NCBI GenBank assembly: GCA_028583405.1
Contig: CM053260.1
Span: 18,677,401 to 18,741,400 of the forward strand
Direction: 5' to 3'
Source of the DNA: Pogonophryne albipinna
Taxonomy: Eukaryota; Chordata; Actinopteri; Perciformes; Artedidraconidae
DNA: 64,000 nt
The notes under the pieces were generated by a model. The model ran no database searches. It was given only the letters and a program-made list of their open reading frames with translations, and was not told where the DNA came from. The translations under genes were made by a program, and so were the position numbers. Below, piece by piece: positions 22,855-60,600 of the stretch. Numbering within the stretch: the stretch's first letter is position 1; each line of letters starts with the position of its first letter.

Positions 22855-23076
22855 TGACCAATCACAAGAGAGTATGGGCATTATCTTCATAGCTATTGGT
22901 TGTTTGCTATGTCAATCACAAGGGAGTATGGGCGTCCACTTGAAATCTATTGGTTGTTTTTTTTGTCTAATCACAAAGGAATATGGGCGTCAGCGTCATA
23001 GCTATTGGTTGGTTGCTATGTCACTCACAAGGGCGTATGGGCGTCAGCTTCATAGCTATTGGTTGGTTGCTATGCC
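22855..23076. repeat. Four tandem CCAAT-box units upstream of rplp0
   Basis: Four units of about 54-58 bases share 'aatcacaagggagtatgggcg', 'catagctattggttgg' and 'ttgctatg'. Each has one ATTGGTTG, that is CAACCAAT on the minus strand, the orientation of rplp0. The first unit also has a forward CCAATCA. Starting only about 45 bases upstream of the rplp0 start, the array is well placed to bind NF-Y. Confidence 0.75.
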
Positions 23077-23089
23077 GATCACTTCCACC

Positions 23090-24271
23090 TAGAGATGGCA
23101 AATCCGGATCATTTTATGGACTCGGAGTCTTCTGAGTCAATCATTGAAGAGATCCGGATCATACGAGTCATTTGAGTCATTTGAGTCATATGAGTCAGCA
23201 TGACCAAGACCGTAGAAATCCTACCGGTGAAACCGAAAAGTTGTTTCATTTAACCAGCATATTAAACTAACGTTACATTAACCTCCGCTACACAGTGTCT
23301 TTTGCTTTAATAAAACATGTGTGTGTGTGTGCATTTTAAAAAATAAGTGTTTTGCATTATATGTATATAGTTATTTTAATATGTTCCTGTACTTAAGCTA
23401 ATTTTGCACAATTGTGTTTTCATTTAATAATAATAATTGTATAATTACATTTTATATATTCTAACTGTTTTGAAATGTTCTATAATTTGTTTCTTTTTGT
23501 GTGCCATGTTCAAAATAAACGAGTTTCCAAGTAAGATCCTTATTGGAAATGCAGCTATTATTACAGGAGACTGTTGCACAACATGACCATTTTGTTAGAA
23601 GTCTACACTGAAACTTAATTTAGAGCCGGAAAAATCGCGGGATCCGTGAATCCAGGTCAATGATCGAGAGAGACCAGTAGCCTACGAGGACTCAGAGCCG
23701 TAACATATAGCAGGCAGCAGATCCAGAGATCCAGCAGACTCGTCCCTATGCACGAATCTACAGCAGACTCAGCCCCTCCTCCGAGTCCCACGGCTCCCGC
23801 GAGTCCCACGGCTCCCGCGAGTCCCACGGCTCCCTCGACGAGTCGCAGGCAGACTCAGAGATTTGCGGACTCACGGCTCACTCACGGCTCACTCACGGCT
23901 CCCGCGAGTCCAACGGCTCCCGCGAGTCCCACGGCTCCCTCGACGAGTCGCAGCAGACTCAGAGATTTGCGGACTCACGGCTCACTCACGGCTCACGGGA
24001 CTCTCGCGGGAGCCGGAGGAGGGGCTGAATCTGCTGTTGATTCGTGCATGGCGACGAGTCTGCTGGATCTCTGGATACAACAACGTTGTAATGTGATTTT
24101 ACACGTTATAAAGAGAGTAAAGAGTGACGCAATTTATAGTTTTAATTTTTACGTCACATCAGGTGTAGGACTCAAAGGACTCTGGTTAATCGAGAGGGAG
24201 ACTCGTCACGACCGGCTCATTACTAGGATCCGGGTTAATGATCCGGATGAATCATGACTCGCCCATCTCTA
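23090..24271. mobile_element. hAT element, 1182 bp, perfect 8-bp target duplication
   Basis: Ends are TAGAGATGG and CCATCTCTA; the flanking 8-mer cttccacc is present on both sides (23082-23089 and 24272-24279). Subterminal 'atccggatcat' repeats occur at both ends. The interior has GC-rich tandem repeats ('gcgagtcccacggctccc' units and a duplicated block of about 110 bases at 23790-24000). The frame at 23748-24257 with PTAPAS repeats is a product of these repeats, not a transposase. Confidence 0.9.
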
Positions 24272-24420
24272 CTTCCACCTGCCTCGTGGGAAATCCCATG
24301 AAACCAAAGTGACAAACACTCATCCGTTTCAACGATCAAGATCGGTTAAAAGAACTATGTTTCTGCCTTTTTTAAACTGGGCTTATGGTAGATGAAAACC
24401 ATTGATTAAACAAACAAGCG

Positions 24421-25737
24421 ATGACACAGCCGGCACCACAGCTCCCGGCAGAGGTCTGGAGCCACGTTTTTGGTTATCTCTCAGCGGAAGACAAGTTTAG
24501 CGTCCGGACAGCCTGCAAGTATTTCAAAAAACTTGTTGACCACGGATCTCTTTGGAAAGACTGGTCGGTGGTTCTGGGTTACCATAAGGGATATTCTAAC
24601 AGTCAGTTTTGGGGCACTCTGCGCCGCAGAAAAGTCACCAGTGTGGTGTTGAGGGGCACCAGAACTAAGGACCTGAAACGGCTGGCCTCGTCCCTTCCTA
24701 CTCTCACCACAGTGGTAACGGACCAAAGTTCCCAAGCAAGCCTCAGCTTCTTAAAGGAATGCACACATCTGAAGCGTCTGGCTATTAGAGGCAGTGGCAC
24801 TCCTCTTTTGCTAGATGTTTCCACTGTGTATGAACCCCGGCAGCTGACTCACCTGAGCATGTGTGATGTTAAACTTCCCACTATAGCAGGGTGTAGCTTA
24901 ATTTCAGCTGTCCGCCCGTTTCCAAATCTTACATCTCTAGTCTATCATAAAGCGAGACTCATTGAAGAGACTTTGTGGATGGTTCACGTTCCCTCCATAC
25001 TTACCCGTCTGCCTATGCTTACACATCTCTCTTTGTCCGTTGGGTATACACTGTGCACCTTTCACAATAGGTCCAGACCAAGCCCAGGTCCCCCAGGCGG
25101 AGATGGGGCCTCAGTCTTGTCCAGTTTGGAACTTATCGACTGCACGGCTCACTCATTTGAAGCAGATGCAATGAAGCGAATGCCTGGCCTGAAGCGTCTT
25201 GCTGTTTTCCACAGATACTCACACCACCAGATGATAGAAGGACTGCTAGCAACAGATGGTGGTCACCTAAAAACCTGGCTGAGGGACCTCTCTCAACTGT
25301 CAACACTGGTCATAGTCAAGGGCCCGCCTGTTAAAAATTACGTCACATCCATTCCAGCCACAGTGACCAGTCTCACTCTGTGTGTTGCAGGATTGTCTCC
25401 GCAGGACATGGAGGCGGTGTCAGTGCAGGTACCAAATCTCCTGCACCTTCACATTGACCCCTGGCCCTCACACTTAGGAGCACAGGCAGCTCAAATCCCA
25501 CAACTTTTTCCAAACCTGAAAAGTCTCAAACTGCGGCATGGATACGTATCAGAGAGAGATTTCTTACAACTTCACCAGCTGAAGGACCTGGAATACTTGG
25601 AGATTCTGGATATCCGACCGCACCTCTCTGAGCTCACCAGAAAGCTCCAAGCTCTCACAAACTTCAGACTTCAGATAACAACGTCTCCTCGCAAGAGAGA
25701 TGTGCTGACTTGTCCTTGTGTTTGTCAGGTGAATTGA
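24421..25737 (+). CDS. F-box and leucine-rich repeat protein
   Basis: The frame of 438 codons starts MTQPAPQLPAEVWSHVFGYL. Residues 7-46 form an F-box (LPAEVWSHVFGYLSAEDKFS, then ACKYFKKLVDHGSLWKDW), which binds SKP1 in SCF ubiquitin ligases. The rest is a series of degenerate leucine-rich repeats: LKRLAIRG, LTHLSMCDVKL, LTSLVYH, LTHLSLSV, LSSLELIDC, LKRLAVFH, LSTLVIV, VTSLTLCV, LLHLHID, LKSLKLRHGY, LEYLEILDI. These would bind a substrate, not identified. The frame ends TGTCAG|GTGAATTGA, which looks like a splice donor, so the true C-terminus may come from a further exon. It was not matched to a named FBXL/FBXO gene. Confidence 0.85.
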   Translation: MTQPAPQLPAEVWSHVFGYLSAEDKFSVRTACKYFKKLVDHGSLWKDWSVVLGYHKGYSNSQFWGTLRRRKVTSVVLRGTRTKDLKRLASSLPTLTTVVTDQSSQASLSFLKECTHLKRLAIRGSGTPLLLDVSTVYEPRQLTHLSMCDVKLPTIAGCSLISAVRPFPNLTSLVYHKARLIEETLWMVHVPSILTRLPMLTHLSLSVGYTLCTFHNRSRPSPGPPGGDGASVLSSLELIDCTAHSFEADAMKRMPGLKRLAVFHRYSHHQMIEGLLATDGGHLKTWLRDLSQLSTLVIVKGPPVKNYVTSIPATVTSLTLCVAGLSPQDMEAVSVQVPNLLHLHIDPWPSHLGAQAAQIPQLFPNLKSLKLRHGYVSERDFLQLHQLKDLEYLEILDIRPHLSELTRKLQALTNFRLQITTSPRKRDVLTCPCVCQVN

Positions 25738-26454
25738 ACTGCTCTGTTTTAGCAGGCCAGTCGGATTATTTCCATATTGTCGGGGTCAAATGCATATCTG
25801 GGATTTTTTTTTTTTCAAGTGTGAACCTCAAACAAAGCTACACATTTTCAAATTGCACAGCTCATATGTGGTGCCCTTTATATATACAGTCTATGGTGGT
25901 GCCTTGTCATACATTCCATTGTTAACCTTAATCCAGAGTTCCCAATAAGGGGACCACCCTCTGAAAAGGGGTCATGTAGTTAGTGCCAGGGGCCGATAAC
26001 TAATAGGAGTATAATAGAGCTGAAATAAATGTTAATTTAATACAAATTGTAAATTACTTGATCACCCAATTTTCCCTTAATTAACGGACTATTAACTAAA
26101 AATGCTTGATGTACACAAAGAGACACTTATAATTCATTCCTTTTATTGCAATCAATTCTGATGTTGTACTTTTTTGTGAAACAGCTTATTAATTAATGTG
26201 GAGCTTGAACTTGTTTAGTTCTGCATCACATCTTATTTTCACTCATAACTGAGATGAATGTTGGTTGACTATCATATTCAATCTTACTAATAAATAAAAA
26301 TGAATACATCGAAATAGTTTCCACTCAAGTTCTTTTTTAATATTGGACATCTTGTATACTAAAGACCTGGTTCAATGCAAACAGTGACTAGAAAAAAATG
26401 GTGGAAAGAGAAATCACTTTTAAAACAAAACAGTACCAGAAATAAAGTACTTAT
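25738..26454 (+). other. 3' region of the F-box gene, convergent with pxn
   Basis: No coding content is recognised. Plus-strand AATAAA signals lie near 26025 and at 26293-26298. A short repeat 'tttatatatacagtctatgg' is at 25878-25897. The last pxn poly(A) signal is at 26455-26460 on the other strand, so the two transcription units end tail to tail within about 150 bases. Confidence 0.45.
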
Positions 26455-28637
26455 TTTATTCGCAGCAGGTATAATAATCAGTCAGTAATCAGGACCCACA
26501 TAGGCTTTCACCCCACCCACACAAAGAGCCAGTAAAATGTGTGGCTCGTGAGAAAATGGAAATGGTAAAGGATCACATAAATGTCTCCATTTACAAATTC
26601 ACTTAATCTCATTAATAAAAGGCGTAGATTTTTTTTTTTAATGAATTCTTTGACAGAAGCAAAAACAATAAGGCAATAATCTGTAAGCAGATAAATATAC
26701 ATGGAGCAACATTAACTCACAATTCCTGTTCACTTCCCCCCTGCTACTTCCTGTAAATCTGACTCAACTGTTTATTACAGTGTAAACGTTTATGAGTTAA
26801 GATGCACCGCAGCAGACGAAGCCTCTCCCGGAGTTCAGCCCATAAAGAGTCAAATCACAGGAAGGGTTGAGAACTCCACAGTGTATAAGACCTTATTGCA
26901 TTGTCACATTTGGCACAAGAGCAAACATTATATCAAAATAAAATCAATCCAAATGTGGATACACGCATAGTGATCATAAAGACAATTAATATTGTCCGAA
27001 AAAACAAAACACCAATTGTTTCATATATGTGGCAAAATCGAGCAACAGGGAAAATAAAGATGAAATGAGTTATACATAAATGTTGCTCGAGGCTTGGCCC
27101 TGTATTCTGATTCCTGACCAGCTAACACCCGGCTGCATCCATCAGTGAGCCAAGTGCTGACTTCAGCTCAGACAGCAAGATCACAGTTTAGGACTCACAA
27201 AGAAAATAATAAGGGCTGCGTTTCATTGGAAGTCTGACACACTGGAATCAAAGCTGGTTGGTGTTGTGTGTGTAAGAATAGGGTAAACTATTGAGAGCCT
27301 ACATGCCAATAGAGCCAGCTCTTTGCATATCAGTGTGAGCCACAACATCTCAAAAAATATATATATTTTCATCAAAACAGTGACAAAACACAGTTCTGTC
27401 TCAAAGTGGAGCATATTACAGGTATACAAATTTAGATTGTGATTGTAACAGCAACTGGCAGCTACTGCTGATAAAACTCCACACAAAAGAAAGCATGCCT
27501 CTAATCCAAATGCACAACCGTATTTAAAACCAGCCTTATTAATACAGTGATAAATTCACACAGTAGCAATCGTAAATTAAACTGTCATTTATTCTTTTCT
27601 TTTTCTGTGTGATTACATTCAGAAGATAGAATCTCCACATTAAAACTGGAGTAAAGACAAATGTTGGCTAAAACTTGCACCTTACGTTCAACTTTAATAA
27701 TCATAGTACGGTACATATGTTTTTGTTATTGACCTACTTTTTGTCAAAACCGTTTGCATTTTTTGATGGTTATTAATGTGATTGACACAACACACCCTTT
27801 GCGGTGGGGTAGCAAAAAATGAAACAGTTCCGAGTTGCTACAGCGAAACAAATGGCAACTTATCTATATGTTAATTAACAAGAGTAATGTAAATGTAATG
27901 TTTTCTGAAACTGAGAAATCACGTGGGTTCTTTTTCGTAGTAAAACAGTAGAAAAATAAGGACTAGCTAATATCTTGCCGACACCTGTAAAATGCACCTT
28001 AAGACGTCTCATCAAGAGATCTGTGTTGGAGTGTTTAAAGAGTTTACACTGGTATTTTAAAGAAGTGAAAAAGGAGTTCAGTGTGTGTCTGTTTACATGT
28101 GGAGAGTTTCAATTTATATTTTTTTAAATGGCACCTCAATTGTTTCCAAAGCTAGAAAAATACATATTTTTCACAGATCATTCCAACACTGATGATTTGC
28201 CAAGCACTATTCAACACTCAACAGATTCTGCGTATAAACTGCTGAAGTCAACTCCATGCAATTGAGCAGCTTCTCATATCTGCATAAAACCACCAGAGAG
28301 TGAAAAGTCTTGCCCTGCTATGGGGGAATTTAATCATTTTCAAAATCAGGGCTCTGAGGAGGTCTCAACTCAACAGCCATATGCTTATTTATGTACACAC
28401 GTGAAAGGGGAAATTAGCACAGAAGAACTCTAAATAAAAATCTCTTTGGGCTCTGTTCAAAACGTCTTTTAGCAAAAGTGTGAAATGCCAAGCCTGAGAG
28501 GTTGGACAGCCAGAGGACCCTTCGGTGTTGAGGGTCAAACTGACTCATGCTAGACATGTGAGTGCACACACATCCCACACGTGCATTCAGAAATGTGCAT
28601 ACGCGCGTACTTACACATTTAAATGCAACCACACAGT
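26455..28637 (-). other. pxn: pxn 3' UTR
   Basis: About 2.2 kb follow the pxn stop codon without a recognisable frame. A minus-strand AATAAA lies at 26455-26460. Long 3' UTRs are usual for paxillin. The stretch has no transposon signature apart from simple A/T runs. Its extent is inferred from the signal only. Confidence 0.5.
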
Positions 28638-54839
<26,202 letters not shown>

Positions 54840-54852
<13 letters not shown>

Positions 54853-55020
54853 GTTGGCCGGAAATCGTTCCAATGCTGGGAACCGGACCGGGTCCTCCTG
54901 TCGATCACAGCCGGACTGAAAGCACCAGATTTCAGCTCCCAAAACGCAGTGTTCCGCTCGCTGAACGCAGTGAAGTTTTCAAGTTCCCCTGCTGCTCGAC
55001 GAGCCTCAAACACACTCACA
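54840..55020 (-). promoter_or_regulatory. pxn: pxn first exon and promoter region
   Basis: The first exon ends ATG GAT GAT TTA G|GTAAGTTCG, encoding MDDL with a split Asp codon completed at 38950. Upstream on the minus strand lie CpG-bearing sequences 'ggtccggttcccagc' and 'tgcgttcagcgagcgg'. No TATA box is visible. The 5' UTR limit cannot be fixed. Confidence 0.6.
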
Positions 55021-55142
55021 CACACATATTCTACTGCCCCCCTGGAGTCTCCAACAGCCCACATCCAGCCCCCTGCCTGCCCCCCGGCACCACACAGGGT
55101 GCAGCGACATCTAGCGACAGAGAGGGACTGCAGACTCAACAT

Positions 55143-55225
55143 GCAGTACTTCATTTAATTGTGATAATATATAAGATAGAACTTTATTTATCCCCTTGGA
55201 GAAATTCAGGCGATTATAGCAGCAA
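55143..55225. repeat. Short LINE 3' tail fragment
   Basis: 'agatagaactttatttatcc' followed by 'ccttggagaaattcagg' is a common fish retroelement terminus. No coding part remains. Confidence 0.5.
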
Positions 55226-55542
55226 CAGGGTATGATTGAAAAACATGAGTCACGCAAGGTAAACATAAAGATAAAATAGAATCCAAATTAAAATAATAAT
55301 AATAGGCCTATATTGTGTTGAAAGAGATATCACGGTAAAACATTGGCCATTTGAATGGACATATATATTTTGTGCACCGGTTAAAGTCTTAAAACAGTGC
55401 AGGTTTTATGTACAGTACGTAGCCTAGTCCTGTTAACTTAAAAGAATAAAAGCCAACACCAATTGCTTTGTCTCTTTCCTAATATCTTATTTTAGCTTTA
55501 TTCATTGTATTATAACTTTACAATACAAGTACAAAGTTAACT

Positions 55543-55588
55543 GAAAAGTCCAGTAGTGCAATTCCAGAGTTGCACTACTGGATTTTCG
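55543..55588. other. Imperfect 19-bp hairpin upstream of pxn
   Basis: TCCAGTAGTGCAA and TTGCACTACTGGA pair perfectly across an 8-base loop (ttccagag). The stem extends outward by AAAA/TTTT after one G/T mismatch. The stem is too short for a typical pre-miRNA. It may be a fragment of a foldback transposon. Confidence 0.55.
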
Positions 55589-55589
55589 G

Positions 55590-57656
55590 CACATTTGTAT
55601 TTGAACATTATGTTTGCATTATTTGATACCCCTGGATATTTTCTGCCATGCCAACAAATTCCTATCCAGAACAACTAGGGTCTTCGCATAACAAATGGCC
55701 TCATGTTCAGAGACATAGAGGCCATTCAGAAATAAATGAACGACCTGATCAGCCAGAAGACACAGGTCACCAGCAGTGTCTCTGAAATATCAACGGCCTC
55801 AGAGTTTGTTGCAACATAACATCCCTAAAAGGGTGAAGGAGGAAACAGTTCATAGTTTAAACGAGCTGCAAAACGTTCATATCTTGTCAGAAAGGTTAAT
55901 GCTGGGGCTGAAGGGCCAGGAGGACTCTAGTTCTGAAGAGGAGCTGGGCTGTGGGAGTGAACCTGACAGGCTTTGCTTTTGTATGAGGTTTGGCAAACTC
56001 TTTTCCCCAGAATTGAGGAGTCAGGGAGACAGTGGAGTATGTGGAGTTTGGGGAGCATGCCACAAACGACCCCCAGAGGAGACCGATGTTTTGGAAGTGG
56101 TTTTGTCTATGAATGGTAGATTTAGAAGGAAGACGTAAAGATTTGGGTGGTTGGGTTGGTTTTGGTTGTGCAGACTAGTCCTACTAGAATGATGAATGAT
56201 TGTAAACAGCTGAGGTCTATGTCCTGATGGGGAGAGTCCTGCAGACACCAGACACCATCCAGCTCAGGAAGGACACTCCACTCTTGTCCTCTTCCCAAAT
56301 CTCCTGTAAAGAGAGTCTGGGAATTTTGAAAAGGAATAAATCAAGCAAAGTAAATGTAATGTGTGTGCATTTGTTATTCATCATCAGTCATCAATAGCCT
56401 TTGCTAAAAAAGATTATCCTGTTTCTCTATGTAGTTTTACCCCCGGAAAGAGATTCCATTTGACACATACGTTGCATTGACGGACTGCGATCAACACATG
56501 ACCCAGATGTTAAACAACATTCACTCATTACAAGCATTCATTTAAAATAGAATACTGAACACTAATTGGCCTGAAAATAAAGAAATTCAAATATAAACGG
56601 ACAAAGGACTGAGCATAGACAACATAACTGAAAATAATAGTCCACAGATACTATGTTATCAATGGAGAGAACTCATATCTAGCCTCAAATCATCCCTCTC
56701 TGGATGCCCACTCAGCATAAATTCATCCATTATTTCTCAATGGTGTAGAGTAGACCTAATGACACATAAGAGCTGTATTGAATCTCAATATAAGTCTGCA
56801 ATAGAGCACTTATTGCAACATCAGCACCCTTTAAAATGCTTCCCCTGATCAATAATTGGTGTAATATTACTATAATATTCTACAGGGATTTACAGCAGTT
56901 AGATGATAGTAACCATATTGTGACTTCATTACATGTCATGTCATCATGTTTTCTGTGGAACATATCACTTTGACAGTCCTGCATGATAATTTATAGGTTT
57001 TCTTACCAGGAATTCATTATAAAAATTATTATTACAGACATGTTCTGGACATTTTGATCACTGTAGCCCTTGTTTAACATTGTTGATGTCCATTTATACT
57101 GTGTATTTAATCGTGTATATTCCTCAGTGGCCTCTAGGGGGCGTTCAGGTACTAAGTTATACAGATGGAGATTCAGTTTAAGTCACCACTAAAAATTCAG
57201 TTGTATCCGTTTCATTTCAGTGCCTTTTAATACTCTAATTAGTTCCATTAATTGTATTATATCCCATATATGTGTACATAAACTTGGTCAATAAAGCTGG
57301 TACTAATTATGATTAATTTGAAGGTGTAAAAGTATTATTTTGATGGCACTTTAACAATAAACAAACCAGACTATTTTAGAATGTTTATGTTTGAATCTGA
57401 GAAATGTTGTTGCCTTCAGTTTTAGTAGAAAGATTAAGATCAACATTTAAAAACATTTCTCCTCTTAGTTACATTTCTTCTTAACTAGATTTATTTCAGA
57501 TTTGACTCCAAATCTGACAGGTAGGTCATTATCTTTGGAAATAGTAAAAACTTTACAACAGTATGTGCAATATTACTTATTTGTGGAGTTAAGAGAGGAA
57601 AATAACCAGCTAATCACTAACGTTACTTTGAAATGTTGTCAGGTCTTTAGATCAAG
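55590..57656. other. Intergenic between pxn and the docking-complex gene
   Basis: The longest frame is 120 codons on the plus strand (55776-56138, starting MSLKYQRPQSLLQHNIPKRV). It has no recognised domain; a short orphan gene or a spliced exon cannot be excluded. The rest is AT-rich. Bases 57642-57656 (gtctttagatcaag) precede the first ATG of the next gene and follow an acceptor-like 'gttgtcag', so that gene may have an upstream noncoding exon. Confidence 0.35.
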
Positions 57657-60600
57657 ATGGCGACAGTCATTTTAAAGGAGCAATACAAAAGCCTGCAGGA
57701 GGAAAAGGACCAATATGAGAAGCTCACCAGGCTGCAGAAAGATCAATTGGTCTCTCTGGAAAGGGAGGTAAACTAACATGGACATATACTGTACTGTGTT
57801 AGTGTGGGTTTCACCTTCACCCAATTGTCTGAACTCAGTTTATGTAGCACTCAAAGTTTTTTTAATCTGTTTTTGTTTAGATATTATATGTTGTGCTTCA
57901 TAAGTATTAGATGTCACAGTACTAATAATAGTAGTATGTGTATAGTAATACTAGCATTAGCAGACTAGTACAGAATATTGTGCTCTTACTATTTGTTCAG
58001 ACAGAGAACAGTCAGATATGGGCATCATTATTATTTTGTGTTATCATTAATTAAGTTGAGGGCACATTAGATTGGAAATGAAACAAAAGCAATGAGGGAG
58101 ATAACCTAAATGTTACTTTATTTACACATATGAAGGGAATAGTGGCTGAATTGTATAGTAATTGCTCCATTTTAGTGTTATTCAAACTATGGCGATATTG
58201 ACAGGCCTGTAGTTTCTACACTGTTCAAGCAAACTTAAAGCTGAACGTTAACATGTGTATGTTTCATTTCAAATTCAATGTGCTACAACCAGCACCAAAG
58301 AAAATCTGTGACTGTCTGTATAGTTACAAAGTGTGTTGTACAAAGTGTGTGTTCTTTCCTGTGTTGTTTCAGATAACTGTGTCACAGAACAGTATCCAGG
58401 AAAAGCTAACAGTCCCAGGAGGTCTCTTCAAACTAAAAGGGAAGCAAAGCCGCCACTGGAAACACATCCGCAGCTTAGAAAACCATCTCAACCAGGTAGT
58501 CATGCTAAGAAAGACCAACTTTCTTTAAGTCCCATCCAGATAAATCAGTACCATACAGGAATATAGTTATTCATTTTAGGAAATACACATATTTGCTTTC
58601 ATGCTGAGAGTAAGATAAGAAGATTTGCGCTTCTCATACTTCTATATTGAGTGTAGCTATAGAGACTGAAAGTATGGGGAGCCATGACTTTTTCCCGAAG
58701 TCACTGCATTCAGCCAATAAATAGTGTGGCAACAAAATGCAACACCACATCTAATGTGTTAACAATCTTTAGAGGTGCTAGTAGGTGGATTTGATATCTT
58801 CAGACTAGATATTTTCACAAATGTTCAGTCTTTGTGCTAAGCTCAGCTAACATGCTACTTGCTGTACTCTTATACTCCCCCCCAAAAGTTAAACTATTGC
58901 TTTGTTATAAACACACATTTTAAACTGATAACTCCTCATCACAGTGAGTCTAACTGTTCCTTTATCTTCTGTAGTACACTGTAAGGTTTGACGGGTTGTT
59001 GAGCAGAAACATGGATCATCGCAAAGACATAGCTCACCTACTACAACAGAAAGGCTTATGGTGCAATGTTGCAAAGAAATTCAACAAGCAGTTGGCTACA
59101 CAGCTAAACCAAACAGAGAAAATGGAGGAGAGTTTCACTGTGGCTTTCCAACAGAGGTGATTCACATGTTTGAGTGCATGTAGAAAACATGGTGGTGGTG
59201 GGGCAGATAATTGATGTGTGTTTGTGTTGTTTTGTTCTTCAGGTCAGAGGCAGAGGGCCGAATGCTGGAGGTGGGGGAGTGGATCGAGGTGGAGACCGCT
59301 CACTTTACCAAGAGAAGGATGCAGCTGAAGACAATCATCGACCATGACGTCAAACTGCAGACTTTCATGGAGACCAAGTTCCAGGAAGTTATTTGTTTCG
59401 AAGAAAATGAAGACTCCAAGAATAGAAGTATGATATTAGCATGCATGTACTTAGTCCCTGAGAGGCACGTAAGGAAAAAAAGTGTTAGCTTGTGGTCTGT
59501 TTTTTCTCTCCTTATATGACTTAAAGAGAGGGGAAATGTTTTACTAGTTGAATAATCTTTCTAAATTCCATAAATGTTGTTTGTTGTTGTAATACTGTTT
59601 TCGGCCACAAGAGGCTGAAGCGCTCCACTACCCCATGTTATAAATGAGCATTAATTCAAAACACAATGAATATTATGCTTATATGAATTTACACTTAGGC
59701 TATCATTTTTTTATCCTGCAAAACCTTGTTTCATCTGTACTTTAGTTACAACAACAGAAGAGTAAGTCATTTGGATTTGAAACTTTATCCAATAATTTGA
59801 TATTCCTTACTTGCCTCTCAGGGCTTCCATAGCCTTGGTCCCCATGTTTGATTTAGATAAGATTTCATGTTTTGCAGCTTGTTTCTAGCCTGCATCCGTA
59901 ATTGTTACAGAGAAACAGCAACAGGATGAGTCTGGAGTTGAGAAGCTGGAGATGTACCGGCAGGGCCACAGCAGTTTAGTGGAGGTCACCGAAGAGAGCG
60001 ACCTGCGAGAAATCGCCCACATGTTTGCTCAAAACGAACAGAAGAATTTTGCTCGTATCAGCTATATCAATGAGCTGCAGCAAAAAAGCAACATGTTGAG
60101 GCACAGCACAGACAAGATGAAGGCATGTGCATATATCCTGTTTACACACTCACAGTTTAACCTATAGTGTACATTTTTATTAATGCACACGTGTGTTTCT
60201 CCTTCAGAGTGACATCCTGTTCCTGGCGGAAGAGAACAAAGGACATGATGAGCAGATTAACAGCACGCTTAAGGATCTAGAAGTGAGTCTTATCACATCA
60301 TACAGTCCATCATTTCTATATTATTATTATCATTGTACGGCCTCTTAAGCTAGTTTAGTGACGCTGAACAGGATTTTAATAACATATCATTATTGTATGA
60401 CGGTAGCTCACAAGAGGAACATTTGGCTCAAAGCTGTTTCCTAGCAACACCTCTTCCAGGTACAAACCTGGTATATCCACAATGCCAATGACTAAGGAAC
60501 TAAAAAACAGCTTTGTTGTAATGATGCATCTTTTTTTGACATTACCCAGTATACTTTAAAGGTTTTTATGAGTTATGGAATTATCTCTGTCTGCAAATGT

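Noticed and set aside
22855..23076. Possible CRISPR-like repeat-spacer array
   Set aside because: The units are directly tandem without unique spacers, and the genome is eukaryotic.
23748..24257. 169-codon frame with PTAPAS repeats
   Set aside because: It lies wholly inside a hAT element and follows its GC-rich tandem repeat; no domain and no splice context.
55776..56138. 120-codon plus-strand frame upstream of the docking-complex gene
   Set aside because: Composition is not clearly coding and no domain was recognised. Left as part of the intergenic entry, not called a gene.
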